Positions 46,377-57,652 of a stretch of DNA of 64,000 nucleotides are shown here, piece after piece. The stretch is from Codonopsis lanceolata (taxonomy: Eukaryota; Streptophyta; Magnoliopsida; Asterales; Campanulaceae). Every line of letters starts with the position of its first letter. Position 1 is the stretch's first letter. The stretch lies in assembly GCA_013146195.2 (NCBI GenBank), contig CM028383.1, positions 17,383,642 through 17,447,641 on the forward strand, given 5' to 3'. The translations under genes were made by a program, and so were the position numbers. Below the pieces are notes generated by a model that saw nothing but the letters and a program-made list of their open reading frames with translations, did not search any database and was not told where the DNA came from.

Positions 46377-46804
46377 TGTTGAGAATGGGATGGCTCGATT
46401 AACCAGGCAACAGACTAATTCCCTCGCGGTATGAACTATTCATGTTTTGGACAAGCACATAGCAATTTCTGGACCTGGGCGATCGCCTAGGCTTTGGCTG
46501 AGTGATCGCTCAGTGAAGCAACCCTCGAGACATGCCTACTATATTTTGTGCGGTCGCCCAGTGTTTAAGCTGAGCGACCGCTTAACCACGTTTTTGCTGT
46601 TTTGCTGCTTAGTCTGTTTTTTAACCTTTTAAGGGTTTTAGGGTTTCTATTATACACATATAAATAGTTGTATCCCTAGAACGTTTGAAGGTGTGTCTCT
46701 AATAAAATTTTGACAGTCCGTTGGCCCCAATCTCTCTCTCTTCTTTGTGATTGATCATATTATACTCTGTCAATTTGTTTGTTAGTCTTCTGCTGTGCAC
46801 AACA
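46377..46804 (+). repeat. Solo LTR, 428 bp
   Basis: It begins TGTTGAGAATGGG and ends GCTGTGCACAACA (TGTTG/CAACA). The flanks are TATGG (46372-46376) and TATGA (46805-46809), a 5-bp duplication with one mismatch. A TATA-like CATATAAATAG lies near 46660. It contains a perfect 10-bp palindrome GGCGATCGCC at 46478-46487. No PBS or coding region follows, so it is a solo LTR from recombination. Confidence 0.72.
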
Positions 46805-47277
46805 TATGAAAATCGAATTTGGGTAAAAATTTTCCACACTTGATCACCCCCAACAAAAAGCTATTTCAAGTGTTCTAAATTAGGATTACCCAATATTTTT
46901 GGATCAAGAGCTAAAAGTCAAACTCTAATTATCAACCAAAATAAAATACAGATCCCCAACCACCAAAAAAGAAAAAAAAATCAAATCCCTAATTAATCAA
47001 TGGTGCTCTAGCTGAAAAAATGGTGAGGCTTCGCCGAAGAATACGACTAGCGAGGTGTTTTTTCGGAGACTAGAGAGATGATTGGAGCTCTGTTCGACGA
47101 TGAGAGATGACGGACCTGAGAGAGAAAGAATTGTAGCGATGTGGGCGATTGTGGGAGATGTTGCGATTGGCGAGGCTGGAGATTTTCCAGAGAAGATGCC
47201 GGAGATGGAGATGTTGCAATGCTTATACCAGATCTACGAGGACGACGCAAAGCACAAACTGACCACAGCTCGCCTCA

Positions 47278-47376
47278 TAGCTCGAAATCGCCAGTGTACT
47301 TTCTGGTAACGTCAACGTCGTGCTTGTCAAAGATAACCTCCCAGAACTTGGCACCGATTTGGTTACCACATTGCCT
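47278..47376 (-). pseudogene. TUB: Beta-tubulin N-terminal exon fragment
   Basis: Thirty-three codons on the minus strand begin RQCGNQIGAKFWEVI and continue with a DKHDVD stretch and KYTGDFEL before a TGA. They align with the N-terminus of beta-tubulin (known form: QCGNQIGAKFWEV, then a DEHGID-like segment and TG-Y-GD--L). This part of the real protein belongs to the nucleotide-binding fold. Upstream the coding start is lost. The fragment lies between inverted repeats and beside a hAT-type MITE, so it is a captured or relict piece, not a gene. Confidence 0.85.
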
Positions 47377-47409
47377 CTTACAATTTCAAAGAGAGACTTG
47401 GGTTACGAG

Positions 47410-47653
47410 TAGGGGCGTAAGTCTGAACCACCGAACCGAACCAAACCAAACCAAACCAGTCGGTTTTGGTCGAAGACGGTTCGGTTCCGATTTCAAAAAA
47501 TAGAAAACCACTCGGTTCGGTTCGGTTCACGGTTTTTGGTATCGAACCAAACCAAATCCAAACCAAACCAAACCAACCAATATATTTTTATTATTTATTA
47601 TATAATATATATTGTATTACATTTATTAACTATTTTAAACATTTGATTTATTC

Positions 47654-47726
<73 letters not shown>

Positions 47727-48019
47727 GTTAAACCAAACAAAATTTTGATTGTTAATTTATTTCTTCCATTGTTTGTGTTTATTTTAAAATTTGTATTGTT
47801 TTATTTATATAATTTGTTGTTAGTAGGTTATTTCTAATTTTGATGTTAATTCAAATTAAAATCAAAAATGTTGGTTAATTTCCGAACCAAACCAAGTGGT
47901 TCGGTTCGGTTCCAAATCTTACTTGGTTCGGTTCGGTTTGAGATTTTTGAAACCACTAGGAGACGGTTCGGTTTGTGGTTTTGGTATAAACCAAACCAAA
48001 CCGAACCACTTACACCCTA
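47410..48019. mobile_element. hAT-type MITE, 610 bp
   Basis: The ends are TAGGGGCGTAAGTC at the left and CACTTACACCCTA at the right, inverted with small differences. The flanks are a perfect 8-bp duplication GTTACGAG (47402-47409 and 48020-48027). Subterminal zones are dense in CGGTTCGGTT / AACCGAACC repeats, as in plant hAT MITEs. A long TA run is at 47656-47725. There is no coding capacity. Confidence 0.93.
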
Positions 48020-48395
48020 GTTACGAGGATGAGGAGAGAGGAATGAAAAAGCCCAAATTAATCTGACTTGGGTTAGGTGGATGAGTTTTCTTATTTTTTT
48101 ACTATTTTTTTATTTGACATGAAAAGTGGGGAATTAGAATGGATGATGACTCATTTTCAATTAGCACATTAACTCCTCGTATTTTGAATATATTTTGAAA
48201 AGTCAGTCCAATTAAACTTTTAAGTAAAGATATTTTTGACATTTGAAATAATATTGGATGGAAACTGTAACGGTAACGGTGGGAGGGGAAAATTAATCCA
48301 AAAAAACGAGTTGATGGACCACATTAATATGTTTTAAACTTCGATGACCAAACTATTCTTTTTTGACATGTCTAGGGTTCAAAATATTATTTTAT

Positions 48396-49034
48396 TCTTA
48401 TCATCCACTTGTATGAATTGTAAGCGTAATGATTGTACTTAAGTATTTTTAGAATTTTGACCAACTTCAATATTACTTATATACACTTAACAATTAAAAT
48501 TTTTAAATGTGGACTCTTTGGATGGAATGGAGAGAGTATAAATTAGCTAGGTATGCCCGTCTTGGCCTCTTGTAGAGAAAGACAAGTTATTCGGTGTCCT
48601 ATAATTATAATTAATTGATCTTGTTTGCTAGCCAAGTAGAGAGAAGTATTCTTATTAATTTCAGTACTATTAGTGTCCTCGCTATTAATGCTCAAAATTG
48701 TAATTTCTTAACTTTTTATGTAATAAAATTTGTGGTTTTTAAACTTTTTACATAATAATTAAAATTTGTGACCCCGCTGAAATATTTTACTTGAAACGCT
48801 ACTACCTACAACCTCGATTAGCTTTCAATTGTACCCTCCACATATAATATGATGTAAACTTATCGAGGATGGTTAAATTGTTTTTGTGATTATGTTCAAT
48901 TCTAACAATTTTAGTGCTGATGCTACACGATTTGGTCTTGGGCCGTTCTACGCGAATTGTAGGATATCTGAGATTTTGTAAATGTTGGATCTTGTAGAAA
49001 CCTGTCAAAAGAAGACACCTTAAAAGGAATGCAA
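48396..49034. other. AT-rich spacer
   Basis: No gene or repeat family recognised. Confidence 0.6.
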
Positions 49035-49420
49035 TGTTGGAACTCGTAAACCCCCTCCGGCATGATAGTAAGTCTTACGCTTGATTGAAAGCAAAAAAAC
49101 AGAGTTTCGGTGTGTAAAAGTGTGTGTACCTTTCGAATGACACACTATGAAGTATATATAGCCTTTTTAGGAGTGAAATCCGGACTTAGTAGTTATAGTA
49201 GAGTGATCTTAGGTCTTAATGGCCATAAATACAAGAGGATATTAATTAAAGTATGAGTGTTATATACAAGAGGATTAAGATTGTGGATAATAAACTTAAA
49301 ATTAAGTCCGTGATGATATTAATTAAAGTATGAGATCTTTAATTAAAACATCACTAATGCGGCCCAAAACATTTTGAATGTGACTGTTTTATCCGGACCG
49401 TCGATGTAGAGACATCTAAG
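49035..49420 (-). repeat. LTR fragment A (minus strand)
   Basis: On the minus strand the block contains a TATA box (GGCTATATATACTTC), GAAAGGTACACAC and TACTATCATGCCGGAGG, ending CGAGTTCCAACA. Its inner 200 bases match 59951-60150 (fragment B) at roughly 80 percent. The upstream limit is uncertain, because the sequence changes into the copia-2 5' LTR near 49420. Confidence 0.6.
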
Positions 49421-50998
49421 TGGGGGCATTTATATATGATTTGATCATATAAGACTTGGACTAATTTAATTTGTAATTTTCTTATAAACTTCGTTATAGA
49501 AATGAAAAATCAAATTAAATCTCTAGATGATCATATATAGATAGATCTTAATCCTGAGTGGTTATAAACTCCTATTTATTTCAGGGTGTTTCTTGATTTA
49601 GTCGTCTAAGTTTGTCTTTCGATGACATTCCCAACACTTGCATTTTAGATTCACATTTGAATTAGATGGCTGGGAATATGAATTCACGAATCTGAGAATC
49701 CATTCCTTCTTACGTAAAGTAGAAAGACGGTTCTCTCATTTGTTAATTCTGGAACTGAGTGGTTTGAGATCTCTAATTTATAATATAATTATAAATTAAC
49801 CATTCGCTAGTGAATTAATGGTAAATGAGGAAAAGATGTAATTGAAGAGGTTAACGAATATTACCTAGCTTTAATTACGAATTGTCTATGGAGGATTAAT
49901 CTATATGTAATGATTAAATCAATGGACTGCTCTATTTCGTAGAGTAAGATATTCTATATTTATAAGAATGCAATTCCGAATTTATAGTGGAGTAATATCA
50001 GAATTAATAAATCGAATAAATTAATTGAAGAGTTTAATTATTTATTCGATTTATTTGAGCTTATAATTATAGGTCCATGGTCCCTGATTCGCCTTCCTTT
50101 TTCAAACATATTAGAATTAATATTTATGTTCCTAAAGGCTTATGAAAAATTGTTTTCCGATTAATATATAAATATCAATTGATTCCGAGAATATTGGATT
50201 GCATACAATTTCAATTGTATTGAGAATTAAATAAGTATGAGATATTTATATAATTACTAATTGATAATTATATTGGATAATTATTAAGAAGTATAAAGCT
50301 ATTTGGATAGTTGAGATTGAGATGGTGGTTATTTGACAAGACTACAAAAGAAAAAAAAACTATAGGACTCTCGGAAAAGTAGAAAATTGTTTTCCACTAA
50401 AACTAGAAATTTTAGAAAGATAGCATGCATGATCCGGTTGGTATATAGTGGCCTACAAGTCAAAGAAGTATAATACTTCTATTACTATCTATAAGTAATA
50501 GAAGTAGGAGACTTCAATTAGATATATATATATATAAGGTTCATACCTCCGCTGTGTGTTAATTGGATTTTCTGGTTTTTTCAGTGAAGCAACTTTGGTT
50601 GCTTTTCGAGTTCTCTTCTTTCGAAGTGTTCGACAGTAAAGTTTTTTTTGGGTTTTCTTTATTTTTATTGTCAAGTTCAATAATCGTCTATATAAAAGGA
50701 ACATATTAATATTATCGGAGTGACCACACACTACTGTTAATTGGAAGGAACGAATTGGAAGATCGTGGTGTCTACGAGATTTAGCGATTCGAAAGTTACG
50801 ATCGGAGTTAAAAGGAATCGTCGTAAGAGGTATTCTTCTTTTTCGTTGATCAAATAAATTTAATATACATAATTTATGACGTTCTCATATCATTGTACTG
50901 TTTTTTGAAATTCATCGCTTCCGCTTCCGTTCGATTTGATCAAAAAAACGAATCTTATTCGACCCGTATTCGATATGGGACCCGAATAATTTCCAACA
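49421..50998 (+). repeat. 5' LTR of copia-2, 5' end missing
   Basis: From 49846 to 50998 it matches the 3' LTR closely (in two parts because of the Mutator insertion). The upstream portion 49421-49845 has no counterpart in the 3' LTR, which seems to be deleted there. It ends ATTTCCAACA, followed by AA and the PBS. The left limit is approximate. Confidence 0.7.
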
Positions 50999-51000
50999 AA

Positions 51001-51013
51001 TGGTATCAGAGCC
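51001..51013 (+). promoter_or_regulatory. Primer-binding site (initiator tRNA-Met)
   Basis: TGGTATCAGAGCC, two bases after the 5' LTR. It is the same PBS word as in copia-1. Confidence 0.95.
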
Positions 51014-52539
51014 ATTTAGTTTTTGATATGAGAACTGAATTTTATGTTATTAAATTTATTTAGGAGTGGGTTTAAGATTTGATCTTGCATGTTTTGTTAT
51101 ATTGGTGCATGGGACATTTTTGAGTCGATGCCTTGAATTTGTTTTTGATATGATCATTGTACACCCGAAATTTAAAGGGTATAGAGGATTGTAATTTTTA
51201 TAGCACTGATTGTACACCCATTCATGTGGGTATAGGACTTTTGTAATTTATTTATGCTCATTACTTCTAATAGCAATTACAAAGTCAAAGTTAAGAAGAA
51301 ATCATCTGCTGCAATTACATCCTTGGAAGAGCAAAGAGGTTCAATGTGCCATATAGAAATATAGATATGGCACTTGACATGGCGTGTGGCTGACTGGCAG
51401 TGTCTCTCGTTGCAGACTCGAGTGTTCTGACGTCTTTAGATTTAGGGTGAAATTTAAGGCATCGATCCAAATCGTCATGATTATTTATTTATTTATTCAG
51501 CAAAAATTTATGTAATATATATATGTGATATATATGCCATGCATAGTGATATGTCATTCATGAAACCCACTCCGTAGCATGTCATGCATCATAATATTTA
51601 AATCGTTTATTTGTTATGTTTGATCTATGCGATAGATTGTAAAATAAATATAAAAGTGTTTTATATGTTTTAGAAAATTTGTATAAAAGTGTTTTATATG
51701 ATTTTTAAAGTAGGGATAAACTGATTTCATTTTTATGAAAAATGATCAAATTGCAAGTTTTGGAAACAAAAGCAATTCGAGCCTTTTTTTTGTTTTATCC
51801 CTACTCCCTTAATTATTTTGATAACTTTGGGATTTTAAAATAGTTGATTGAAAATATATTTTAAGGCCTAATTGTTAGATTATGAAATTGAAGTATTTTA
51901 ATCTATAGACCAATTTGATTGGAATTGTTTTTTTTTTTTAATAAAAAAAACATTAGATGTTTTATAAACTTAAAAGTTTTGGAAACTTTTATTGCAAAAT
52001 ATTGAGTGGGAGAAGGATTTATGATAATAAATCCTACGGCCTCCACTATTGATCAAAGCACCGTGAGATTTAAGTGACGCCTTGCAACGCTCCTATTTCG
52101 TCCCCCTATGGGTGGTTTTCACTTGAATCAATAAGCAAGGCTTAATCTCCGAAAGGATAAGTTTTTTATTTTTGATTCTTAATCTTCCTACCCTACGGCG
52201 GCGATTTTGAATTAATTTTAAGAAACTAAAATAGTTGGTTATACTCATTTGGATACATTCAAATTGTTTGAATATGTCTATGCTAAATTAAAAGGTGATT
52301 AAAACTTAAATGAAGATATGAGATGTCTTGAATATTTAATTTTAATCTGAGATGGTCTTGATTTAATTATTGTTTGAATTGACCTCCCTACGGTGGCTTT
52401 TCGAATGTGAGATTAAATTACCTTGGAATCGGTAGGATAGGCTTTATGTCATCATGCATCATGCTTATGATTCCTAAATTACTTGTTATATGATGTTCGT
52501 TCATTTTATAATATGTCGCTTTATTTATTTTCAGCAATC
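51014..52539 (+). other. Untranslated leader of copia-2
   Basis: 1.5 kb between PBS and gag without a long frame. It holds two related phrases with CCTACGGYGGC near 52190 and 52388. A TTTTCAG sits just before the gag start at 52540 and could be a 3' splice site, but there is no proof of splicing. Confidence 0.7.
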
Positions 52540-55500
52540 ATGTCTGGTCCAATGCTTGCTCTGTTGAATGAAAAATTAACTTGGGATAACTTTATTAAGT
52601 GGAAAAGTAACATTAGCATTGCACTTGTATGTGAGAACCTCAAATTTGTTTTGGTGGAGGAATGTCCTCCTGTTCCCGCCGCTAATGCCACTCGTAAGGG
52701 ACGAGAGGCATATGACAAATGGATCGCGGCTGACAACAAGGCTCGCGCCTACTTGTTAGCCGGCATGAATGATGTGCTTAGATTGAAGCATGAGCACACA
52801 GAAACTACTTATGAGATAATGGAGTCTGTGCAAGCTATGTTCGGCCAGCCTTCTGAGCAATCGAGGCATGAAGCTGTGAAAATGGCTATGAATGCTAAGA
52901 TGAAGAAGGGTCAGACAGTAGGAGAACATGTTTTGAACATGATCAACTATTTCACTGAGGCTGAGATCCATGGTTCGACTATTGATGAGCGGACCCAAGT
53001 GAGTATGATTCTCGAATCACTCTCACCGGCTTTCCTACAGTTCAAGAACAACTATGTCATGAATAAACTAGTTTATTCCATGAATCAGCTACTCAATGAA
53101 TTGCAAACTTTTGAGGCCATTTCCATAGGAAAGGTCAAAGAAAGGGAGGCAAATGTTGTCGAGGACAAGCCAGCTTCCTCCAAGAAGAAAAAGGCAAAGG
53201 GGAAAGGCGGTGAACCAAAACAAAAGAAAAGGAAGCATTCCAATGGCAAAAAGAAAAGTTCGTCAAAGAAACCTAAAGGAAAATGTTTCCACTGTGGGGT
53301 TGATGGACATTGGAAGAGGAGCTGCCCTCAATACCTCACCGAGCTAAAGGAAAAGAAGAAAGGTAAATTTGATTTACTTGTTCTTGAAACTTGTTTAGTA
53401 GTTAGAGATTCTTCTACTTGGGTAGTCGATTCGGGCGCTACTAATCATGTTTGTTCTTCTTTACAGATGCTTAGTTCTTATGAAGAGCTTGCCGAGGGGT
53501 CCTTCACGATGCGAGTAGGCAATGGTGTAGTCGTTTCGGCAAGAGCAGTGGGAGTTGTTTTGCTTAATATTAGAGATAGGAGTTTAATTTTGAACCATGT
53601 TTATTTTATTCCTAGTTTTCGTAGAAATTTGATTTCTGTTTCAAAACTGCACGAACAATTATTTTCGCTTTCATTTAATAATAATGAGATTATTATTTCC
53701 AAGAATGGGCGTGACATTTGTTATGCTAAGATGGAAAACAGACTCTATTTGATTAGGCCTCATGAACAACCACTGCTTAATGCTGAAATGTTTAGAGTAG
53801 AACATCCCAAACCTAAAAAGCAAAAGGTATCTCACGAAGATGAAACATATCTTTGGCATCTAAGGTTAGGACATATTTCACTAGAAAGGATAAATAGGCT
53901 TGTAAAGGATGGTCCTTTAAGGGAGCTAAAAATTGGCACCCTTCCTGTTTGTGAATCCTGTCTAGAAGGAAAAATGACTAAGAGACCTTTCTTAGCAAAG
54001 GGCAATAGAGCCAAAGAACCCCTTGTGCTTGTACATACTGATGTATGTGGTCCTTTGAACGTACAAGCAAGGGGTGGCTTTGAATATTTCGTCACTTTTA
54101 TTGATGATTATTCAAGGTATGGATATGTTTATCTAATGCATAGAAAATCTAAAACTTTTGGAAAGTTTAAGGAATTTCATGCAGAAGCTGAAAAGCAGTT
54201 AGGAAAAACTTTGAAGTGCCTTCGATCTGATCGAGGGGGCGAGTATGTTGATATTGAGTTCAAAGATTATTTGCTAGAGCATGGCATTTTATGCCAACTC
54301 ACAGCACCTGGCACACCTCAGCAAAACGGTGTTGCCGAAAGGAGAAACCGCACTTTGCTTGATATGGTAAGGACTATGATGAGCTACGCTTCGCTGCCAA
54401 ATATGTTCTGGGGATATGCATTGCAAACGGCAACTTACATTTTGAATGCAGTTCCATCTAAGTCAATCCAAAAGACACCACTAGAATTGTGGAATGGCGG
54501 TAAAGTAAGTTTACGCCATTTTCGCATTTGGGGTTGTCCAGCACATGTGCTGAAAGGAAAGACTGGAAAGTTGCATCCACGTTCAGAAGTGTGTCTGTTC
54601 GTTGGATATCCTAAAGGAACTAGAGGAGGTTTGTTTTATGATCCGCAAGAAAAGAAAGTAATAGTGTCAACTAATGCTGTCTTTCTCGAGCATGATTATA
54701 TGGACAACTTCCAGCCTCGAAGTAAGATTGTACTCGAGGAGTTACTTTCTGATGAGATCAGACCACTATCAACAAGAGTTGTTGAAGAAACCTCTGAAAA
54801 TACCACTATACCTAATCATAATGTCGCGTCACCTCGACGCAGTGGGAGGGTGATTAGACCACCAATCCGCTATCGTCAAATCGAAGAGGCAAACGTTGTC
54901 ATCTCCGATGGGATAAATGATGATCCATTGTCATTTAAACATGCAATGGAAGATTCTGATAAAGAGAAGTGGCTTGAGGCTATGAACCAAGAAATAGAGT
55001 CAATGTACTCCAACACTGTCTGGGTTCTTGTAGATCCACCTGAAGAAGTCAAGCCCATTGGGTGCAAATGGATCTACAAGAGAAAGAAGGGTGTGGATGG
55101 GAAAGTGGAGACTTTCAAAGCAAGGCTAGTGGCTAAGGGTTTTACCCAAAAGGAGGGAGTCGACTACGAGGAGACTTTCTCGCCTGTAGCAATGCTCAAA
55201 TCCATTCGCATACTCCTTTCAATTGCAGCATGTCTTGATTATGAGATATGGCAAATGAATGTCAAGACGGCCTTTTTGAATGGTCATCTAGACGAAGAAA
55301 TCTACATGCAGCAACCAGAGGGTTTCGTAGTTAAAGGCCAAGAGCATAAAGTCTGCAAATTGCTTAGATCCATCTATGGATTAAAGCAAGCCTCTAGGTC
55401 ATGGAACCATAGATTTGATGAGACGATCAAGTCCTTTGGGTTTGACCAAAGCTTTGATGAGCCTTGTGTTTACAATAAAATCAAGGATGGTAAAGTGGCA

Positions 55501-56499
55501 TTTTTAGTGCTTTACGTAGATGACATTCTACTCATTGGGAATGATGTAGATATGTTATCTGCGGTCAAAGGTTGGCTAGCCAAGCAATTCCAAATGAAGG
55601 ATTTGGGAGAAGCGAATTATGTTCTTGGAATTCGAATTGTTCGAGATCGTAAGAACAAATTATTGGCATTGTCTCAAGCTTCTTATATTGATAAGATGTT
55701 GTTGCGTTATAAAATGCAAGATTCCAAGAAGGGTTACCTACCAACCCGACATGGAGTTGTCCTCTCTAAGGAGCAGTGTCCTAAGACACCGCATGAAGAA
55801 GAGGACATGAGACGCATACCATATGCCTCTGCAGTAGGCAGCCTAATGTATGATATGTTGTGTACTAGGCCCGACATTTGTTATGCGATAGGGATAGTCA
55901 GCCGTTATCAATCTAATCCAGGGATTGATCATTGGATAGCAGTCAAGAACATTCTCAAATATCTTCGGAGAACGAGAGATTATATGCTAGTCTATTCAGG
56001 TGATGACCTTAAGATAGATGGTTACACTGATTCTGACTTTCAGGCAGACAAGGATACTCGAAAGTCGAGATCCGGGTCAGTGTTTACTCTTGGTGGCGGT
56101 GCCATAGTCTGGAGGAGCAATATGCAATCCAGCACCGCGGATTCCACTATGGAGGCTGAGTACATAGCAGCTTCAGAAGCTGCTAAGGAAGCGGTATGGC
56201 TAAAGAAGTTTCTTTCTGATTTGGAAGTTGTTCCAAATATGGATAGGCCACTTACTTTGTTTTGTGACAACAGTGGAGCAGTGGCCAATTCTAAAGAACC
56301 TCGTAGTCACAGGAGGTCAAAGCATATAGAACGGAAATACCATTTGATTCGGGAGATAGTACAAAGGGGCGACGTCTCAATTCTCAAGATTGCTTCTGCC
56401 GACAACCTTGCTGATCTGTTCACCAAAACTTTGTGTGCCAAAGTGTTTGACAAACACATGCATAATCTTGGACTGAGAGACATGTCTCATTTGCTTTAG
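52540..56499 (+). CDS. gag-pol: copia-2 gag-pol polyprotein, intact, 1319 aa
   Basis: The ATG at 52540 is preferred over 52483 because gag proteins of this type start MSGPMLALLN-like and the upstream 19 residues lack similarity. Gag occupies residues 1 to about 245, with a Lys-rich stretch. The CCHC knuckle CFHCGVDGHWKRSC is at 249-262 and the protease DSG at D297. The integrase HHCC finger starts at H440, and its core is D501 (HTDVCGP), D564 (RSDRGGEY) and E600 (NGVAERRN). RT has YVDD at 992-995. RNase H has D1164, E1207 and D1243. All catalytic residues are present and there is no stop. Being a single frame, gag and pol would be made as one product. Whether the element is active is untested. 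Confidence 0.95.
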   Translation: MSGPMLALLNEKLTWDNFIKWKSNISIALVCENLKFVLVEECPPVPAANATRKGREAYDKWIAADNKARAYLLAGMNDVLRLKHEHTETTYEIMESVQAMFGQPSEQSRHEAVKMAMNAKMKKGQTVGEHVLNMINYFTEAEIHGSTIDERTQVSMILESLSPAFLQFKNNYVMNKLVYSMNQLLNELQTFEAISIGKVKEREANVVEDKPASSKKKKAKGKGGEPKQKKRKHSNGKKKSSSKKPKGKCFHCGVDGHWKRSCPQYLTELKEKKKGKFDLLVLETCLVVRDSSTWVVDSGATNHVCSSLQMLSSYEELAEGSFTMRVGNGVVVSARAVGVVLLNIRDRSLILNHVYFIPSFRRNLISVSKLHEQLFSLSFNNNEIIISKNGRDICYAKMENRLYLIRPHEQPLLNAEMFRVEHPKPKKQKVSHEDETYLWHLRLGHISLERINRLVKDGPLRELKIGTLPVCESCLEGKMTKRPFLAKGNRAKEPLVLVHTDVCGPLNVQARGGFEYFVTFIDDYSRYGYVYLMHRKSKTFGKFKEFHAEAEKQLGKTLKCLRSDRGGEYVDIEFKDYLLEHGILCQLTAPGTPQQNGVAERRNRTLLDMVRTMMSYASLPNMFWGYALQTATYILNAVPSKSIQKTPLELWNGGKVSLRHFRIWGCPAHVLKGKTGKLHPRSEVCLFVGYPKGTRGGLFYDPQEKKVIVSTNAVFLEHDYMDNFQPRSKIVLEELLSDEIRPLSTRVVEETSENTTIPNHNVASPRRSGRVIRPPIRYRQIEEANVVISDGINDDPLSFKHAMEDSDKEKWLEAMNQEIESMYSNTVWVLVDPPEEVKPIGCKWIYKRKKGVDGKVETFKARLVAKGFTQKEGVDYEETFSPVAMLKSIRILLSIAACLDYEIWQMNVKTAFLNGHLDEEIYMQQPEGFVVKGQEHKVCKLLRSIYGLKQASRSWNHRFDETIKSFGFDQSFDEPCVYNKIKDGKVAFLVLYVDDILLIGNDVDMLSAVKGWLAKQFQMKDLGEANYVLGIRIVRDRKNKLLALSQASYIDKMLLRYKMQDSKKGYLPTRHGVVLSKEQCPKTPHEEEDMRRIPYASAVGSLMYDMLCTRPDICYAIGIVSRYQSNPGIDHWIAVKNILKYLRRTRDYMLVYSGDDLKIDGYTDSDFQADKDTRKSRSGSVFTLGGGAIVWRSNMQSSTADSTMEAEYIAASEAAKEAVWLKKFLSDLEVVPNMDRPLTLFCDNSGAVANSKEPRSHRRSKHIERKYHLIREIVQRGDVSILKIASADNLADLFTKTLCAKVFDKHMHNLGLRDMSHLL

Positions 56500-56513
56500 G
56501 GCAAGTGGGAGAT
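56500..56513 (+). promoter_or_regulatory. Polypurine tract of copia-2
   Basis: GGCAAGTGGGAGAT directly before the TGTTAGTGATAG start of the 3' LTR and right after the stop codon. GTGGGAG is the usual copia PPT core. Confidence 0.9.
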
Positions 56514-57298
56514 TGTTAGTGATAGTGTCTTTAAAGCAATTTTGAATTGTTTTTAGACTATTTATAAAAGCGACATTTATTTATGAACACTTGTGTTTAT
56601 TGTTGAAGAGGTTAACGAATATTACCTAGTTTTAATTACGAATTGTCTATGGAGGATTAATCTATATGTAATGATTAAATCAATGGACTGTTCTATTTCG
56701 TAGAGTAAGATATTTTATATTTATAAGAGTGCAATTCTGAATTTATAGTGGAGTAATATCATAATTAATAAATCGAATAAATTAATTGAAGAGTTTAATT
56801 ATTTATTCGATTTATTTGAGCTTATAATTATAAGTCCATGGTCCCTGATTCGCCTTCCCTTTTCAAACATATTAGAATTAATATTTATGTTCCTAAAGGC
56901 TTATGGAAAATTGTTTTTCGATTAATATATAAATATCAATTGATTCCGAGAATATCGGGTTACATACAATTTCAATTGTATTGAGAATTAAATAAGTATG
57001 AGATATTTATGATATTTATATAATTACTAATTGATAATTATATTGGATAATTATTAAGAAGTATAAAGCTATTTGGATAGTTGAGATTGAGATGGTTATT
57101 TGACAAGACTACAAAAGAAAAAAAAACTATAGGACTCTCGGAAAAGTGGAAAATTGTTTTTCACTAAAACTAGAAATTTTATAAAGATAGCATGCATGAT
57201 CCGGTTGGTATATAGTGGCCTACAAGTCAAAGAAGTATAATACTTCTATTACTCTCTATAAGTAATAGAAGTAGGAGACTTTAATTAGATATATATAT

Positions 57299-57371
<73 letters not shown>

Positions 57372-57652
57372 AGGTTCATACCTCCGCTGTGTGCTAATTG
57401 GATTTTCTGGTTTTTTCGGTGAAGCAACTTTGGTTGCTTTTCGAGTTCTCTCCTTTCGAAGTGTTCGACAGTAAAGTTTTTTTGGGTTTTCTTTATTTTT
57501 ATTGTCAAGTTCAATAATCGTCTATATAAAAGGAACATATTAATATTATCGGAGTGCCCATACACTACTGTTAATTGGAAGGAACGAATTGGAAGATCGT
57601 GGTGTCTACGAGATTTCGCGATTCGAAAGTTACGATCGGAGTTAAAAGGAAT

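Larger units (their letters stand above)
45901..48395. mobile_element. Inverted-repeat element carrying a host-gene fragment (Pack-type, probably Mutator-like)
   Basis: About 125 bases at 45901-46026 (TTTGGTCTCTGGACATGTC, CAAAAAAGAATAGTTTG) reappear inverted at 48265-48395, with roughly 80 percent identity by eye. Outer limits are blurred and no target duplication was recognised. Between the arms lie AT-rich sequence, a solo LTR (46377-46804), a block with a beta-tubulin exon fragment (47278-47376, minus) and a hAT-type MITE (47410-48019). Long inverted arms with a captured exon fit a Pack-MULE, but superfamily assignment needs the ends. Confidence 0.6.

Noticed and set aside
49030..49642. 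A 613-bp solo LTR with TGCAA/TTGCA ends
   Set aside because: The ends look inverted, but no target duplication exists and the right half reads as part of the copia-2 5' LTR.
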